From NCBI RefSeq assembly GCF_002261215.1, contig NZ_NEVS01000004.1, forward strand, positions 2,852,001 through 2,916,000: DNA of 64,000 nucleotides, in the 5' to 3' direction. A model generated the notes under the pieces. The model did not search any database. It worked only from the letters and a program-made list of their open reading frames with translations, and was not told where the DNA came from. A program made the translations under genes and the position numbers. This stretch comes from Bordetella genomosp. 11. Its GTDB lineage: Bacteria; Pseudomonadota; Gammaproteobacteria; Burkholderiales; Burkholderiaceae_B. How positions within the stretch are numbered: position 1 is the stretch's first letter; the number at the start of each line of letters is the position of its first letter. This document shows positions 1-8,124 of the stretch, piece after piece.

Positions 1-2058
1 GATGCGCAGATCAAGCTGGCCCGGCTGTTGTCCGTGGAAGGCGTGCAGACGGCCGAAATGGTGTCGACCATGCGGCGCGCGCAGTTCCAGGCCAGGCTCG
101 GGGAGCGCCGGCCCTCGATATTGGGCGCCCAATTCCGCGACGACCTCAAGGACGACCTGCCGCGCGACCTGAGCCGTTTCGCCAGCCTGCGCGACGAAGT
201 GGCCGCCGCGCTGAGCGGAACGCCGGCATGGGTGTGGGCGCTGCTGCTGGCGCTGGCGGCCACGGTCGTCGCGATATCGGTGGCGATCGCGCGCGTGGTG
301 CGGCGGTTTACGGCGTCCCGTGTGCCGGCGGGCCGCCTGCGCCGCTCTTTTCATGCCTTGATCGTCGTCCTGGTCGCGACAGTGGTGCCGGGCGCGATCG
401 GACAGCTTTTATATATCGGCCTGGATTGGCAAGGGCAATTGTCGGACTCCACGCAATCGCTGGTTTCCGGCTTTGCCGGCATCCTGTGCATGGGAGGCTA
501 TGTCACCGGCCTGGGCCTGGCGCTGATATCCCCGTCCCGGCCCTCCTGGCGGCTGCCGGACATTCCGGATGCGATCGCGCGGAAAATGCGCTGGTTCCCG
601 CATGTGCTGGGGCCCCTGATCGTCGTCGTGTGGGTGCTGGACCGCCTGCCCGTTTCGCTGAACGCCAGCCTGAGCACCGCCATCGCGATGAACTGCCTGG
701 TGACGTTCCTGCTGGTGGCGGTCATTGCCGCCGCGCTCATACGGCTGGAACGCAGGCGGCGCGCCGTCCTGCGCGATCCCGAAACTGGACACGCGCCGCC
801 GCGGCCGCTGTGGCTGCTGATTACCGTCAGCGCGGTGTGGGTCGTCATGAGCATCGCGGTGATCGCGGTGCTGATCGGATATGTCGCGTTCGGGAATTTC
901 GCGGCGAAGCAGTTGGTGTGGACTCTCATCGTGCTGAGCTCGGCCTACCTGCTCACGGTACTGACCGACGACTTCTTCATGTCGGTGCTGGGCACGTCCA
1001 AGCGCGATACCGAAGCGCTTGAACACGGCCAGGAACCCCGCATCCGCGACCAGGCCGCCGTGGTGCTGTCGGGCGTGGCGCGCGTGCTGATCGGCCTGGT
1101 GGCGTTCGTGATGGTTCTGGGCCAGTTCGCCGAAGGACCGGTGGAGCTGCTGCAGCGCGCGGAACAGTTGCTGAACGGCCTGGCGATCGGCCATGTCGAG
1201 TTGCGGCCGGCCGCGCTGGTCCAGGGCATCGTCGTGCTGCTCGTCAGCCTGCTCGGCGTCCGCGTCCTGAAACGCTGGCTGATCAAACGCTACCTGCCCA
1301 CCACGACGCTGGACCCCGGCATGCAGACGTCGGCGACGACACTGTTCGGCTATATCGGCGTGGTGGTGGCCGTGGGCCTGGCCTTGTCGGCGGTGGGCAT
1401 CGGGCTGGAACGGGTGGCCTGGGTGGCCAGCGCCTTGTCGGTGGGTATCGGCTTCGGCCTGCAGGCGGTGGTGCAGAACTTCGTCTCGGGGCTGATCCTG
1501 CTGGCCGAACGGCCGGTGAAGGTGGGCGACTGGGTCTCCCTGGGCGGGGTCGAAGGCGATATCCGGCGCATCAATGTGCGCGCCACGGAAATCCAGATGA
1601 GCGACCGCTCCACGGTGATCGTGCCGAATTCCGAGTTCATTACCAAGACCGTGCGCAACGTCACGCACGCCAATCCGCTGGGGCTGGTGCAGATCAAGCT
1701 GCCGATGCCCTTGTCCACGGATGCGGCGCGGACGCGCGACATCATCCTGTCCGCCTTCCGCGAACACGAGGACATCCTGGAGACACCCGCGCCGAATGTT
1801 TTCCTGGATGGGATCGACGGCACCAATCTGATGTTCAACGCGACCGGCTATGTCGGTTCGCCGCGGCAGGCCTACGGCACCCGCAGCGCCCTGCTGTTCG
1901 ATGTCCTGCGGCGGCTGGGAGAAGCCAACATCGGCCTGGGCAAGCCGCCGACCATGCTGGTCAGCGCGCCGGGGCCGCTGCTGCCGGCGACGTCCGCGGC
2001 CGCGGAATCCCGCCCGCCCGCGGCACCGCAGCCGTCAGACGGCGCGGATGGGCAGTAG
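1..2058 (+). CDS. MscS-family mechanosensitive ion channel, 5' truncated
   Basis: Reading frame open from base 1, so the true start lies left of the window; the TTG at 28 is only the first start-like codon. The visible part has a short periplasmic-like stretch, then many hydrophobic segments, then a typical MscS core. The core holds a glycine/alanine-rich pore helix near residues 455-490, the motif GFGLQAVVQNFVSG, and the beta domain (VGDWVSLGGVEGDI, VPNSEF). This is the layout of the large MscK/DUF3772-type channels of the inner membrane that release solutes on osmotic downshock. The C-terminus is a Pro/Ala-rich tail. Family assignment is firm; the subfamily is inferred because the N-terminus is missing. 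Confidence 0.9.
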   Translation, partial: DAQIKLARLLSVEGVQTAEMVSTMRRAQFQARLGERRPSILGAQFRDDLKDDLPRDLSRFASLRDEVAAALSGTPAWVWALLLALAATVVAISVAIARVVRRFTASRVPAGRLRRSFHALIVVLVATVVPGAIGQLLYIGLDWQGQLSDSTQSLVSGFAGILCMGGYVTGLGLALISPSRPSWRLPDIPDAIARKMRWFPHVLGPLIVVVWVLDRLPVSLNASLSTAIAMNCLVTFLLVAVIAAALIRLERRRRAVLRDPETGHAPPRPLWLLITVSAVWVVMSIAVIAVLIGYVAFGNFAAKQLVWTLIVLSSAYLLTVLTDDFFMSVLGTSKRDTEALEHGQEPRIRDQAAVVLSGVARVLIGLVAFVMVLGQFAEGPVELLQRAEQLLNGLAIGHVELRPAALVQGIVVLLVSLLGVRVLKRWLIKRYLPTTTLDPGMQTSATTLFGYIGVVVAVGLALSAVGIGLERVAWVASALSVGIGFGLQAVVQNFVSGLILLAERPVKVGDWVSLGGVEGDIRRINVRATEIQMSDRSTVIVPNSEFITKTVRNVTHANPLGLVQIKLPMPLSTDAARTRDIILSAFREHEDILETPAPNVFLDGIDGTNLMFNATGYVGSPRQAYGTRSALLFDVLRRLGEANIGLGKPPTMLVSAPGPLLPATSAAAESRPPAAPQPSDGADGQ

Positions 2059-2140
2059 CCTCGCCGCAAGGCAATCGAAGCCACCGCTATCGTCGAGCGG
2101 GCCGCACGCCGGCGGCCATGTCGCGACGGCCGCGATATCG

Positions 2141-3109
2141 CTATTGCGGCTGGATGCCGGCCTCGTCCACGACCTTGCGCCACTTCGCCACCTGCTGCCC
2201 GATGAATTGCGTGAACGCGTCGCGGCTGCCGCCGGCCGGCACCACGCCTTGCGCGGCGAAGGCTTCGCGCACGTCGGCCATCCGCAGGATCGCGTTGATT
2301 TCGGTGTTCAGCTTGTCGAGGATTTCCGGCGGCGTGCCGGCCGGCGCGACAAAGCCGTGCCAGGACGATACGTCATAGCCGGGCACGCCCGCCTCCGACA
2401 CGGTGGGCAAATCCGGCAGCAGCGGCGTGCGCCGCGTATCGGCCACCGCGATAGGACGCACTTTCCCCGATTGCACGAAAGCCCAGCAATTGGCGATCGC
2501 ATCGAACGCCGCCTGCACCTGGCCGCCGGCAAGGTCGGTCATCATGGGCGAGCTGCCCTTGTACGGTATCTGCACCATGTGGATGCCCGCCATGCGTTCG
2601 AACAAGGCCATGGCCAGATGATTGGACGATCCCGTGCCGGACGAACCATAGTTGATGGCCGCCGGCGATTTCTTCGCCGCCTGCACCAGATCGCCTACGG
2701 TCTTGACCGGCGAATCCTTCGGCACGGTCAGCAGCATGGGCGACTGGCCCGCGAGCACGATGGGCGCGAAATCCTTGCCGGTGTCGTACGGCAGGGAGCG
2801 GTACACCGACGGGTTGGCCGCGAAGGGAAACTGCGCTACCAGCAAGGTGTAGCCGTCCGCCGGCGCCTTGGCCACGGTGGAGGTTCCGACGATCGTTCCG
2901 GCGCCCGGCCGGTTTTCCACGATGACGGGCTGGCGCCAGGCGGCAGTCAGTTTGGCCGCGACCAGGCGCCCCAGTGTGTCGTTGAAGCCGCCTGGCGGAT
3001 AGGGTACGACGATATGGATGGGCTTGTCGGGATAAGAGGCCGCCCGGGCGCACCAGGGCAGGCAAAGTACGACGGTCAGCGCCAGCAGGCGCGCGAGTCG
3101 GTGGGTCAA
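2141..3109 (-). CDS. Bug-family tripartite tricarboxylate transporter substrate-binding protein
   Basis: A 322-residue periplasmic solute receptor. It has an N-terminal signal peptide ending near ARAA, then the family hallmarks YPDKPIHIVVPYPPGG, ENRPGAGT and the GSSGTGSSNHLA / IPYKG segments of the TctC/Bug fold. Bug proteins bind small carboxylates or related compounds for TctAB-type permeases, but no tctA or tctB gene is nearby, as is common for the expanded Bug set in Bordetella. The start is TTG, supported by GAGGAG six bases upstream. It diverges from the LysR gene at 3378, which probably regulates it. The ligand cannot be told from sequence. Confidence 0.93.
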   Translation of the reverse strand: MTHRLARLLALTVVLCLPWCARAASYPDKPIHIVVPYPPGGFNDTLGRLVAAKLTAAWRQPVIVENRPGAGTIVGTSTVAKAPADGYTLLVAQFPFAANPSVYRSLPYDTGKDFAPIVLAGQSPMLLTVPKDSPVKTVGDLVQAAKKSPAAINYGSSGTGSSNHLAMALFERMAGIHMVQIPYKGSSPMMTDLAGGQVQAAFDAIANCWAFVQSGKVRPIAVADTRRTPLLPDLPTVSEAGVPGYDVSSWHGFVAPAGTPPEILDKLNTEINAILRMADVREAFAAQGVVPAGGSRDAFTQFIGQQVAKWRKVVDEAGIQPQ

Positions 3110-3377
3110 TGCTGTCTCCTCGGTCCTTGGCGGACACGCTGTTATGCCGCCGCGGCGTGCGGCGGTACTTGCTCGAGGCCAGTCTAGAAAGATGGATATA
3201 TCAGGTCAATTAATCTTTAATTATTGTCTTGATCATTTAATCTGATGTCATTTCGCCGATCGCCCGCCATGCTGGACAGCGGCAGGCCCAGCATCTTCCC
3301 ATATCCCTTAATATCGTATCCATTAGCAATAATGATGTAGAGGCGCGCTGCGTGGCGCGCGTCGGGGCGAAGAGACC
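3110..3377. promoter_or_regulatory. Divergent control region between Bug gene and lysR
   Basis: 268 bases with no gene. Bases 3147-3165 form a 7-bp-stem hairpin (CCGCCGC, 5-base loop, GCGGCGG) in the leader of the Bug gene. Bases about 3190-3245 and 3300-3340 are AT-rich islands in an otherwise GC-rich region and contain TTAAT/ATTAA-like half sites. This is the usual setting for LysR binding and two back-to-back promoters. No precise operator was assigned. Confidence 0.5.
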
Positions 3378-4334
3378 ATGGAATTCCGCCAGATCCAATA
3401 TTTCATCTGTCTGTTCGAGGAAGGAACGGTCACGCGCGCGGCGCGGCGCCTGAATATCGTGCAGCCCGCGCTGAGCATGCAGATCGCGCGGCTGGAAGAA
3501 GAACTCGGCCGCAAGCTGTTCGAGCGCAGCCAGCAAGGGATGCAGCCGACATCGGCGGCACGCCAGATGTATCGCCTGTTCCTGCCTATCCTGCGCGACT
3601 ACACGCACGCGCGCGAACAGGTATTGCGCACGGATGGCGAACTGAACGGGCATGTCAACGTGGGCATGATCGCCTCGGTCGCGCAGGGAGTGCTATCGGA
3701 CGCCCTGGCGGAATTCAACGCGCGCCATCCCAAGGTTACGGTGACCGTGATCGACGGCTATAGCGCGACGCTGGCCGATCTGGTCGCCGGCGGCCAATTG
3801 GACGCCGCATTCATCAACAAGCCCCGCCGGCCGCTTTCGCTCAGCGTGGAGCATATCGCCGACGAGGATGTCGTCCTGGTCACGGGCACGGGCCACGCCC
3901 ACAACCTGGGCCCGACGCTGTCGTTTCGCGAGGCGGCAGCGCTGGATCTGGCGCTTCCGACCCGCCAGCACGGCCTGCGCGGCATCCTGGAAAGCTTCGC
4001 CCGCACCGAAGACGTCGACCTCTCGCCCCAGTTCGAAATGGACTCCATCGTCTCGATCATCAAGCTGGTGGAACGCACGCGGTATGCGACGCTGCTGCCG
4101 CGCGTGGCGGTGCGCAACCGGGCCAGCCGGGGCCGGCTGAACTGCCACGAGGTGGTCTCGCCGCGCCTGATACGGCAGATTGCCTGCGTCACCCACCCGC
4201 GCCGTGCCTTGAGCGCGGAAGCCACGGCTTTCGTGAGCGTGCTCTCCGATCACGTGCGCGGCCTGGCCGAGGATGGCGGCCAGGCGCCACCCGAGGCGCG
4301 CGAAGAGGCCGACGCCCCGGCTTCGCGCGGCTAG
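3378..4334 (+). CDS. LysR-family transcriptional regulator
   Basis: 318 residues. The N-terminal winged helix-turn-helix (residues about 1-60, MEFRQIQYFICLFEEGTVTRAARRLN then QPALSMQIARLEEELG) is a clear LysR DNA-binding domain. The remainder is the periplasmic-binding-like effector domain of normal length. It starts at an ATG preceded by GAAGAG. It is divergent from the Bug receptor gene at 2141-3109, so control of that gene in response to its ligand is the simplest inference. The acidic, Pro/Ala-rich C-terminal tail of about 25 residues is longer than in most relatives. Confidence 0.93.
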   Translation: MEFRQIQYFICLFEEGTVTRAARRLNIVQPALSMQIARLEEELGRKLFERSQQGMQPTSAARQMYRLFLPILRDYTHAREQVLRTDGELNGHVNVGMIASVAQGVLSDALAEFNARHPKVTVTVIDGYSATLADLVAGGQLDAAFINKPRRPLSLSVEHIADEDVVLVTGTGHAHNLGPTLSFREAAALDLALPTRQHGLRGILESFARTEDVDLSPQFEMDSIVSIIKLVERTRYATLLPRVAVRNRASRGRLNCHEVVSPRLIRQIACVTHPRRALSAEATAFVSVLSDHVRGLAEDGGQAPPEAREEADAPASRG

Positions 4335-4346
4335 CGCCGGGACCTG

Positions 4347-5009
4347 CTAGAAGGGCCAGAAGCCCGAATCCAGTTCGTCCTTGCAGCCGGCGTACTGCTG
4401 GCGGAAGCGGTCCGCGCGCGCCTGCACCTTGCGCGCGACGCCGACCAGCCACGGCTTGCGGGCATAGCTTCTGGCGCGATAGCCGCCCCAACCTTCGTGG
4501 TAGTTCAGGTATTGCCCATAGGCGTCCCATTTCGATACGCCATTGAGCTTCTGCGTCTTGTCGATATACCAGCCCATGAAGTCCAGGGCATCGTCGAAGT
4601 CGTCCCGGCTGGCGAACCAGCGGTTGTTCTGGCTGACGTAGTCGTCCCAGGTTTCGTCCTTGGCCTGGGCATATCCGTACGCGGAACTGACGCGTCCCCA
4701 GGGGATGAAGCCCAGCAGGTAATCGCGCGGCGGCTTGGCGTCATAGCGAAAGCCGGATTCCTGGAACAGGATGGCGAACGGCACCTGCACGGGCACCCCC
4801 CACTTTTTCTGCACATCCAGGGCCGCCTCGTACCAATCGTCCTTTTCCCGGAAGATGGCGCAGATGTCCTCCGGATTGCGTGGAGGCGCCGTGGCGCAGC
4901 CCGACAGCCACAGCACGGAGAAAACCAGGGCCGCCAAACCGGCCAGGCGCGGGCGGGCGCCACAAAAGAGGCAGATCCGGGCGCATCGGACAGCGGGGTT
5001 GCGAAACAC
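4347..5009 (-). CDS. Lytic transglycosylase (SLT domain) lipoprotein
   Basis: Predicted outer-membrane lipoprotein that cleaves peptidoglycan. The chosen start is GTG at 5009, which has GAGGT nine bases upstream; an in-frame ATG at 5045 has no visible ribosome binding site and would give a 50-residue leader. A hydrophobic signal ends in the lipobox LSGC. The mature part has FQESGF, whose Glu matches the catalytic residue of the Slt lysozyme-like fold, followed by SSAYGYAQAKDETW and YLNYHEGWGG, typical of family 1 transglycosylases. It sits 12 bases past the lysR stop, convergent. It is short (about 180 mature residues), so it is a catalytic domain only. Confidence 0.85.
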   Translation of the reverse strand: MFRNPAVRCARICLFCGARPRLAGLAALVFSVLWLSGCATAPPRNPEDICAIFREKDDWYEAALDVQKKWGVPVQVPFAILFQESGFRYDAKPPRDYLLGFIPWGRVSSAYGYAQAKDETWDDYVSQNNRWFASRDDFDDALDFMGWYIDKTQKLNGVSKWDAYGQYLNYHEGWGGYRARSYARKPWLVGVARKVQARADRFRQQYAGCKDELDSGFWPF

Positions 5010-5145
5010 GTACAAGCGACCTCGAAAACGCGCGACGCGCCGCATTCGTAGCGGGCGCGCCCGAAAACCCGGACCGGAAAATCGGGCCGGAACCCCGTAT
5101 TAAACACCGGACGCGCGGCACGCCGTTGCGCGCCAGCCTCGATAC

Positions 5146-5157
5146 TCTTATATAAGA
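5146..5157. promoter_or_regulatory. 12-bp palindrome TCTTATATAAGA upstream of acnB
   Basis: A perfect palindrome with a partial third repeat (ATATAAGA ending at 5164) in the short AT-rich patch before acnB. It overlaps where a promoter would lie, about 75 bases before the acnB start. AT-rich palindromes of this kind are typical operators for GntR-family repressors. The regulator is not in the window, so the assignment is inference. Confidence 0.45.
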
Positions 5158-5234
5158 TATAAGACCGCTTGCCCCTGGCCGCGCGCGATACTACAATCGC
5201 GGCCGATATTCCCCAACCACGACCAGGGCAATCC

Positions 5235-7820
5235 ATGCTAGCTACCTATCGCCAACACGTCGCCGAACGCGCGGCATTGGGCGTCCCCCCGCTCCCCCTG
5301 TCGGCCCAGCAGACCGCCGACCTGATCGAACTGCTGAAGGCGCCCCCCAAGGGAGAGGAAGCCTTCCTGCTGGACCTGATCACGCATCGCGTGCCCGCCG
5401 GCGTGGACGACGCCGCCAAGGTCAAGGCTTCCTATCTGGCCGCCGTCGCCCTGGGCAAGGAATCGTGTCCCCTGATCGACCGCGCCAAGGCGACCGAGCT
5501 GCTGGGCACCATGCTGGGCGGCTACAACATCAGCGCGCTGATCGAGCTGCTGGACGACGCCCAGGTCGGCGCGATCGCCGCCAAGGGGCTGAAGACCACG
5601 CTGCTGATGTTCGACGCCTTCCATGACGTGAAGGAAAAGGCCGACAAGGGCAATGCCAACGCCAAGGCCGTGCTGCAAAGCTGGGCCGACGCCGAGTGGT
5701 TCACCTCGCGGCCCGAAGTGCCGAAGAGCCTGACCCTCACCGTCTTCAAGGTCACCGGCGAAACCAACACCGACGACCTGTCGCCCGCGCCGGATGCCTG
5801 GAGCCGCCCCGATATCCCGCTGCACGCGCAGGCCATGCTGAAGAACGCCCGTCCCGGCATCGAGCCGGACGAGCCCGGCAAGGTCGGCCCGGTAGACTTC
5901 CTGAACCAGCTCAAGAAAAAAGGCCACCTGGTCGCCTATGTCGGCGACGTGGTCGGCACCGGCTCGTCGCGCAAGTCGGCGACCAATTCCGTGCTGTGGT
6001 TCACGGGCGAGGACATTCCCTTCGTGCCCAACAAGCGCTTCGGCGGTGTCTGTCTGGGCAGCAAGATCGCGCCGATCTTCTACAACACCATGGAAGACGC
6101 TGGCGCCCTGCCCATCGAACTCGATGTATCGCAGATGAATATGGGCGATGTGGTGGAACTTCGCCCCTACGAAGGCAAGGCCCTGAAGGATGGCAAAGTC
6201 ATCGCCGAATTCCAGGTCAAGTCCGAAGTCCTGTTCGACGAAGTGCGCGCCGGTGGCCGTATCCCGCTGATCATCGGCCGCGGCCTGACCGCCAAGGCAC
6301 GCGAAGCGCTGGGCCTGGCGCCTTCCACGCTGTTCCGCCTGCCCGTCAGCCCCGCTGACACCGGCAAGGGCTACACCCTGGCGCAGAAGATGGTCGGCCG
6401 CGCCTGCGGCCTGCCGGAAGGCAAGGGCGTGCGCCCGGGCACCTACTGCGAGCCGCGCATGTCGGCCGTCGGCAGCCAGGACACTACCGGCACCATGACG
6501 CGCGACGAACTCAAGGACCTGGCCTGCCTGGGCTTTTCGGCCGACCTGGTGATGCAGTCCTTCTGCCACACCGCCGCCTATCCCAAGCCCGTCGACGTCA
6601 AGACGCACCACACGCTGCCGCAATTCATGAGCACCCGCGGCGGCATCTCGCTGAAGCCGGGCGACGGCGTCATCCACTCCTGGCTTAACCGCATGCTGCT
6701 GCCCGACACCGTCGGCACCGGCGGCGATTCGCACACCCGTTTCCCCATCGGTATCTCCTTCCCCGCCGGTTCGGGCCTGGTGGCCTTCGCCGCCGCCACG
6801 GGCGTGATGCCGCTGGATATGCCGGAATCCGTGCTGGTGCGCTTCAAGGGCAAGATGCAGCCGGGCGTGACGCTGCGCGATCTGGTCAACGCCATCCCGC
6901 TGTACGCGATCAAGCAGGGCCTGCTGACGGTAGAAAAGCAGAACAAGAAGAACGTGTTCTCCGGCCGCATCCTGGAAATCGAAGGCCTGCCGGACCTGAA
7001 GTGCGAACAGGCTTTCGAGCTCTCCGATGCGTCGGCCGAACGTTCCGCCGCGGCCTGCACGGTGCGCCTGAACAAAGAACCGATCATCGAGTACATCAAC
7101 AGCAACATCGTCATGCTGAAGTGGCTGATCGCCAACGGCTACGAAGATGAACGCTCGATCCGCCGCCGCATCCAGGCGATGGAAGCCTGGCTGGCCAATC
7201 CCCAGCTGCTGGAGCCGGATGCCAACGCGGAATACGCGGCGGTCATCGAGATCGACCTGGCCGAGATCAAGGAGCCCATCGTCGCCTGCCCCAATGATCC
7301 GGACGACGTGAAAACGCTGTCGGATGTTGCCGGCGCCAAGATCGACGAAGTGTTCATCGGCAGCTGCATGACGAATATCGGCCACTTCCGCGCGGCGTCC
7401 AAGCTGCTGGAAGGCAAGCGCGATATCCCCGTCAAGCTGTGGGTGGCGCCGCCGACCAAGATGGATGCGCGCCAGCTGACCGAAGAAGGCCATTACGGCA
7501 CCTTCGGCGCCGCCGGCGCACGCACCGAAATGCCGGGCTGCTCGCTGTGCATGGGCAACCAGGCACAGGTGCGCGAAGGCGCGACCGTCATGTCGACCAG
7601 CACCCGCAACTTCCCCAACCGCCTGGGCAAAAACACGAATGTGTACCTGGGCTCCGCGGAGCTGGCCGCCATTTGCTCCAAGCTGGGCCGCATCCCGACC
7701 CGCGAGGAATACATGGCCGACATCGGCGTCGTCAACCAGAACGGCGACAAGATCTACCAGTACCTGAACTTCGACAAGATCGACGACTACAAGGACGTCG
7801 CCGACGTAGTGGAAGTCTGA
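5235..7820 (+). CDS. acnB: Aconitate hydratase B
   Basis: Catalyses citrate to isocitrate in the TCA cycle (and usually 2-methylaconitate hydration in the methylcitrate cycle). The 861 residues match the AcnB length, and the gene order of domains is that of AcnB: N-terminal HEAT-like domain, then the swivel domain ([14 protein letters not shown]), then domains 1-3. Visible catalytic elements include GGDSHTRFP and the three [4Fe-4S] cysteines in [10 protein letters not shown] and [10 protein letters not shown]. The start is ATG 5235, giving the conserved N-terminus [16 protein letters not shown]; the frame is open further upstream but without support. Single gene with its own terminator. Confidence 0.98.
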   Translation: MLATYRQHVAERAALGVPPLPLSAQQTADLIELLKAPPKGEEAFLLDLITHRVPAGVDDAAKVKASYLAAVALGKESCPLIDRAKATELLGTMLGGYNISALIELLDDAQVGAIAAKGLKTTLLMFDAFHDVKEKADKGNANAKAVLQSWADAEWFTSRPEVPKSLTLTVFKVTGETNTDDLSPAPDAWSRPDIPLHAQAMLKNARPGIEPDEPGKVGPVDFLNQLKKKGHLVAYVGDVVGTGSSRKSATNSVLWFTGEDIPFVPNKRFGGVCLGSKIAPIFYNTMEDAGALPIELDVSQMNMGDVVELRPYEGKALKDGKVIAEFQVKSEVLFDEVRAGGRIPLIIGRGLTAKAREALGLAPSTLFRLPVSPADTGKGYTLAQKMVGRACGLPEGKGVRPGTYCEPRMSAVGSQDTTGTMTRDELKDLACLGFSADLVMQSFCHTAAYPKPVDVKTHHTLPQFMSTRGGISLKPGDGVIHSWLNRMLLPDTVGTGGDSHTRFPIGISFPAGSGLVAFAAATGVMPLDMPESVLVRFKGKMQPGVTLRDLVNAIPLYAIKQGLLTVEKQNKKNVFSGRILEIEGLPDLKCEQAFELSDASAERSAAACTVRLNKEPIIEYINSNIVMLKWLIANGYEDERSIRRRIQAMEAWLANPQLLEPDANAEYAAVIEIDLAEIKEPIVACPNDPDDVKTLSDVAGAKIDEVFIGSCMTNIGHFRAASKLLEGKRDIPVKLWVAPPTKMDARQLTEEGHYGTFGAAGARTEMPGCSLCMGNQAQVREGATVMSTSTRNFPNRLGKNTNVYLGSAELAAICSKLGRIPTREEYMADIGVVNQNGDKIYQYLNFDKIDDYKDVADVVEV

Positions 7821-7872
7821 TCGACCGCTGAAACGGCGGGCCGGTATCGCACCGGTCCGCCCGGATGCGCTC

Positions 7873-7920
7873 TCGCCCGACAAAGTGCGGCTCACCGCGC
7901 CTTGTCGGGCGATTTTCTTT
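7873..7920 (+). terminator. Rho-independent terminator of acnB
   Basis: Stem TCGCCCGACAA (7873-7883) pairs perfectly with TTGTCGGGCGA (7902-7912), followed by TTTTCTTT. A second GC-rich inverted repeat (GGGCCGGT / ACCGGTCC, about 7838-7858) precedes it. Confidence 0.9.
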
Positions 7921-7942
7921 GCATCTTGTCGCCTTATTAAAG

Positions 7943-7965
7943 ATAATGCGAATGCTTCGCATTAT
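7943..7965. promoter_or_regulatory. Fur-box-like palindrome before TonB receptor
   Basis: ATAATGCGAA, 3-base spacer, TTCGCATTAT: a perfect 10-3-10 palindrome. Against the 19-base Fur consensus GATAATGATAATCATTATC the window from 7942 matches at 13 positions. It lies about 160 bases before the receptor start, consistent with iron repression. The rest of 7821-8124 holds the acnB terminator and the receptor leader; I see no other gene there. Confidence 0.7.
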
Positions 7966-8124
7966 GGAGAATACTTATTTTCCATACTGCCCGACGCCTG
8001 CTCCCGGGTATCGAGCGGCCGGCGGCAGGGAGTTCATCCCGCATGCCCGACAGGGCGTGCATGCCTGTTTCATGTGCCTTGCACGCCCGTGCGGGGCCCG
8101 ATCGCCTCCAAGGAAATTCTTTAC

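Noticed and set aside
5238..7895. 885-codon open frame antisense to acnB
   Set aside because: A long open frame opposite a high-GC gene is expected from codon bias; its residues are low-complexity His/Gly/Arg/Val and match no family.
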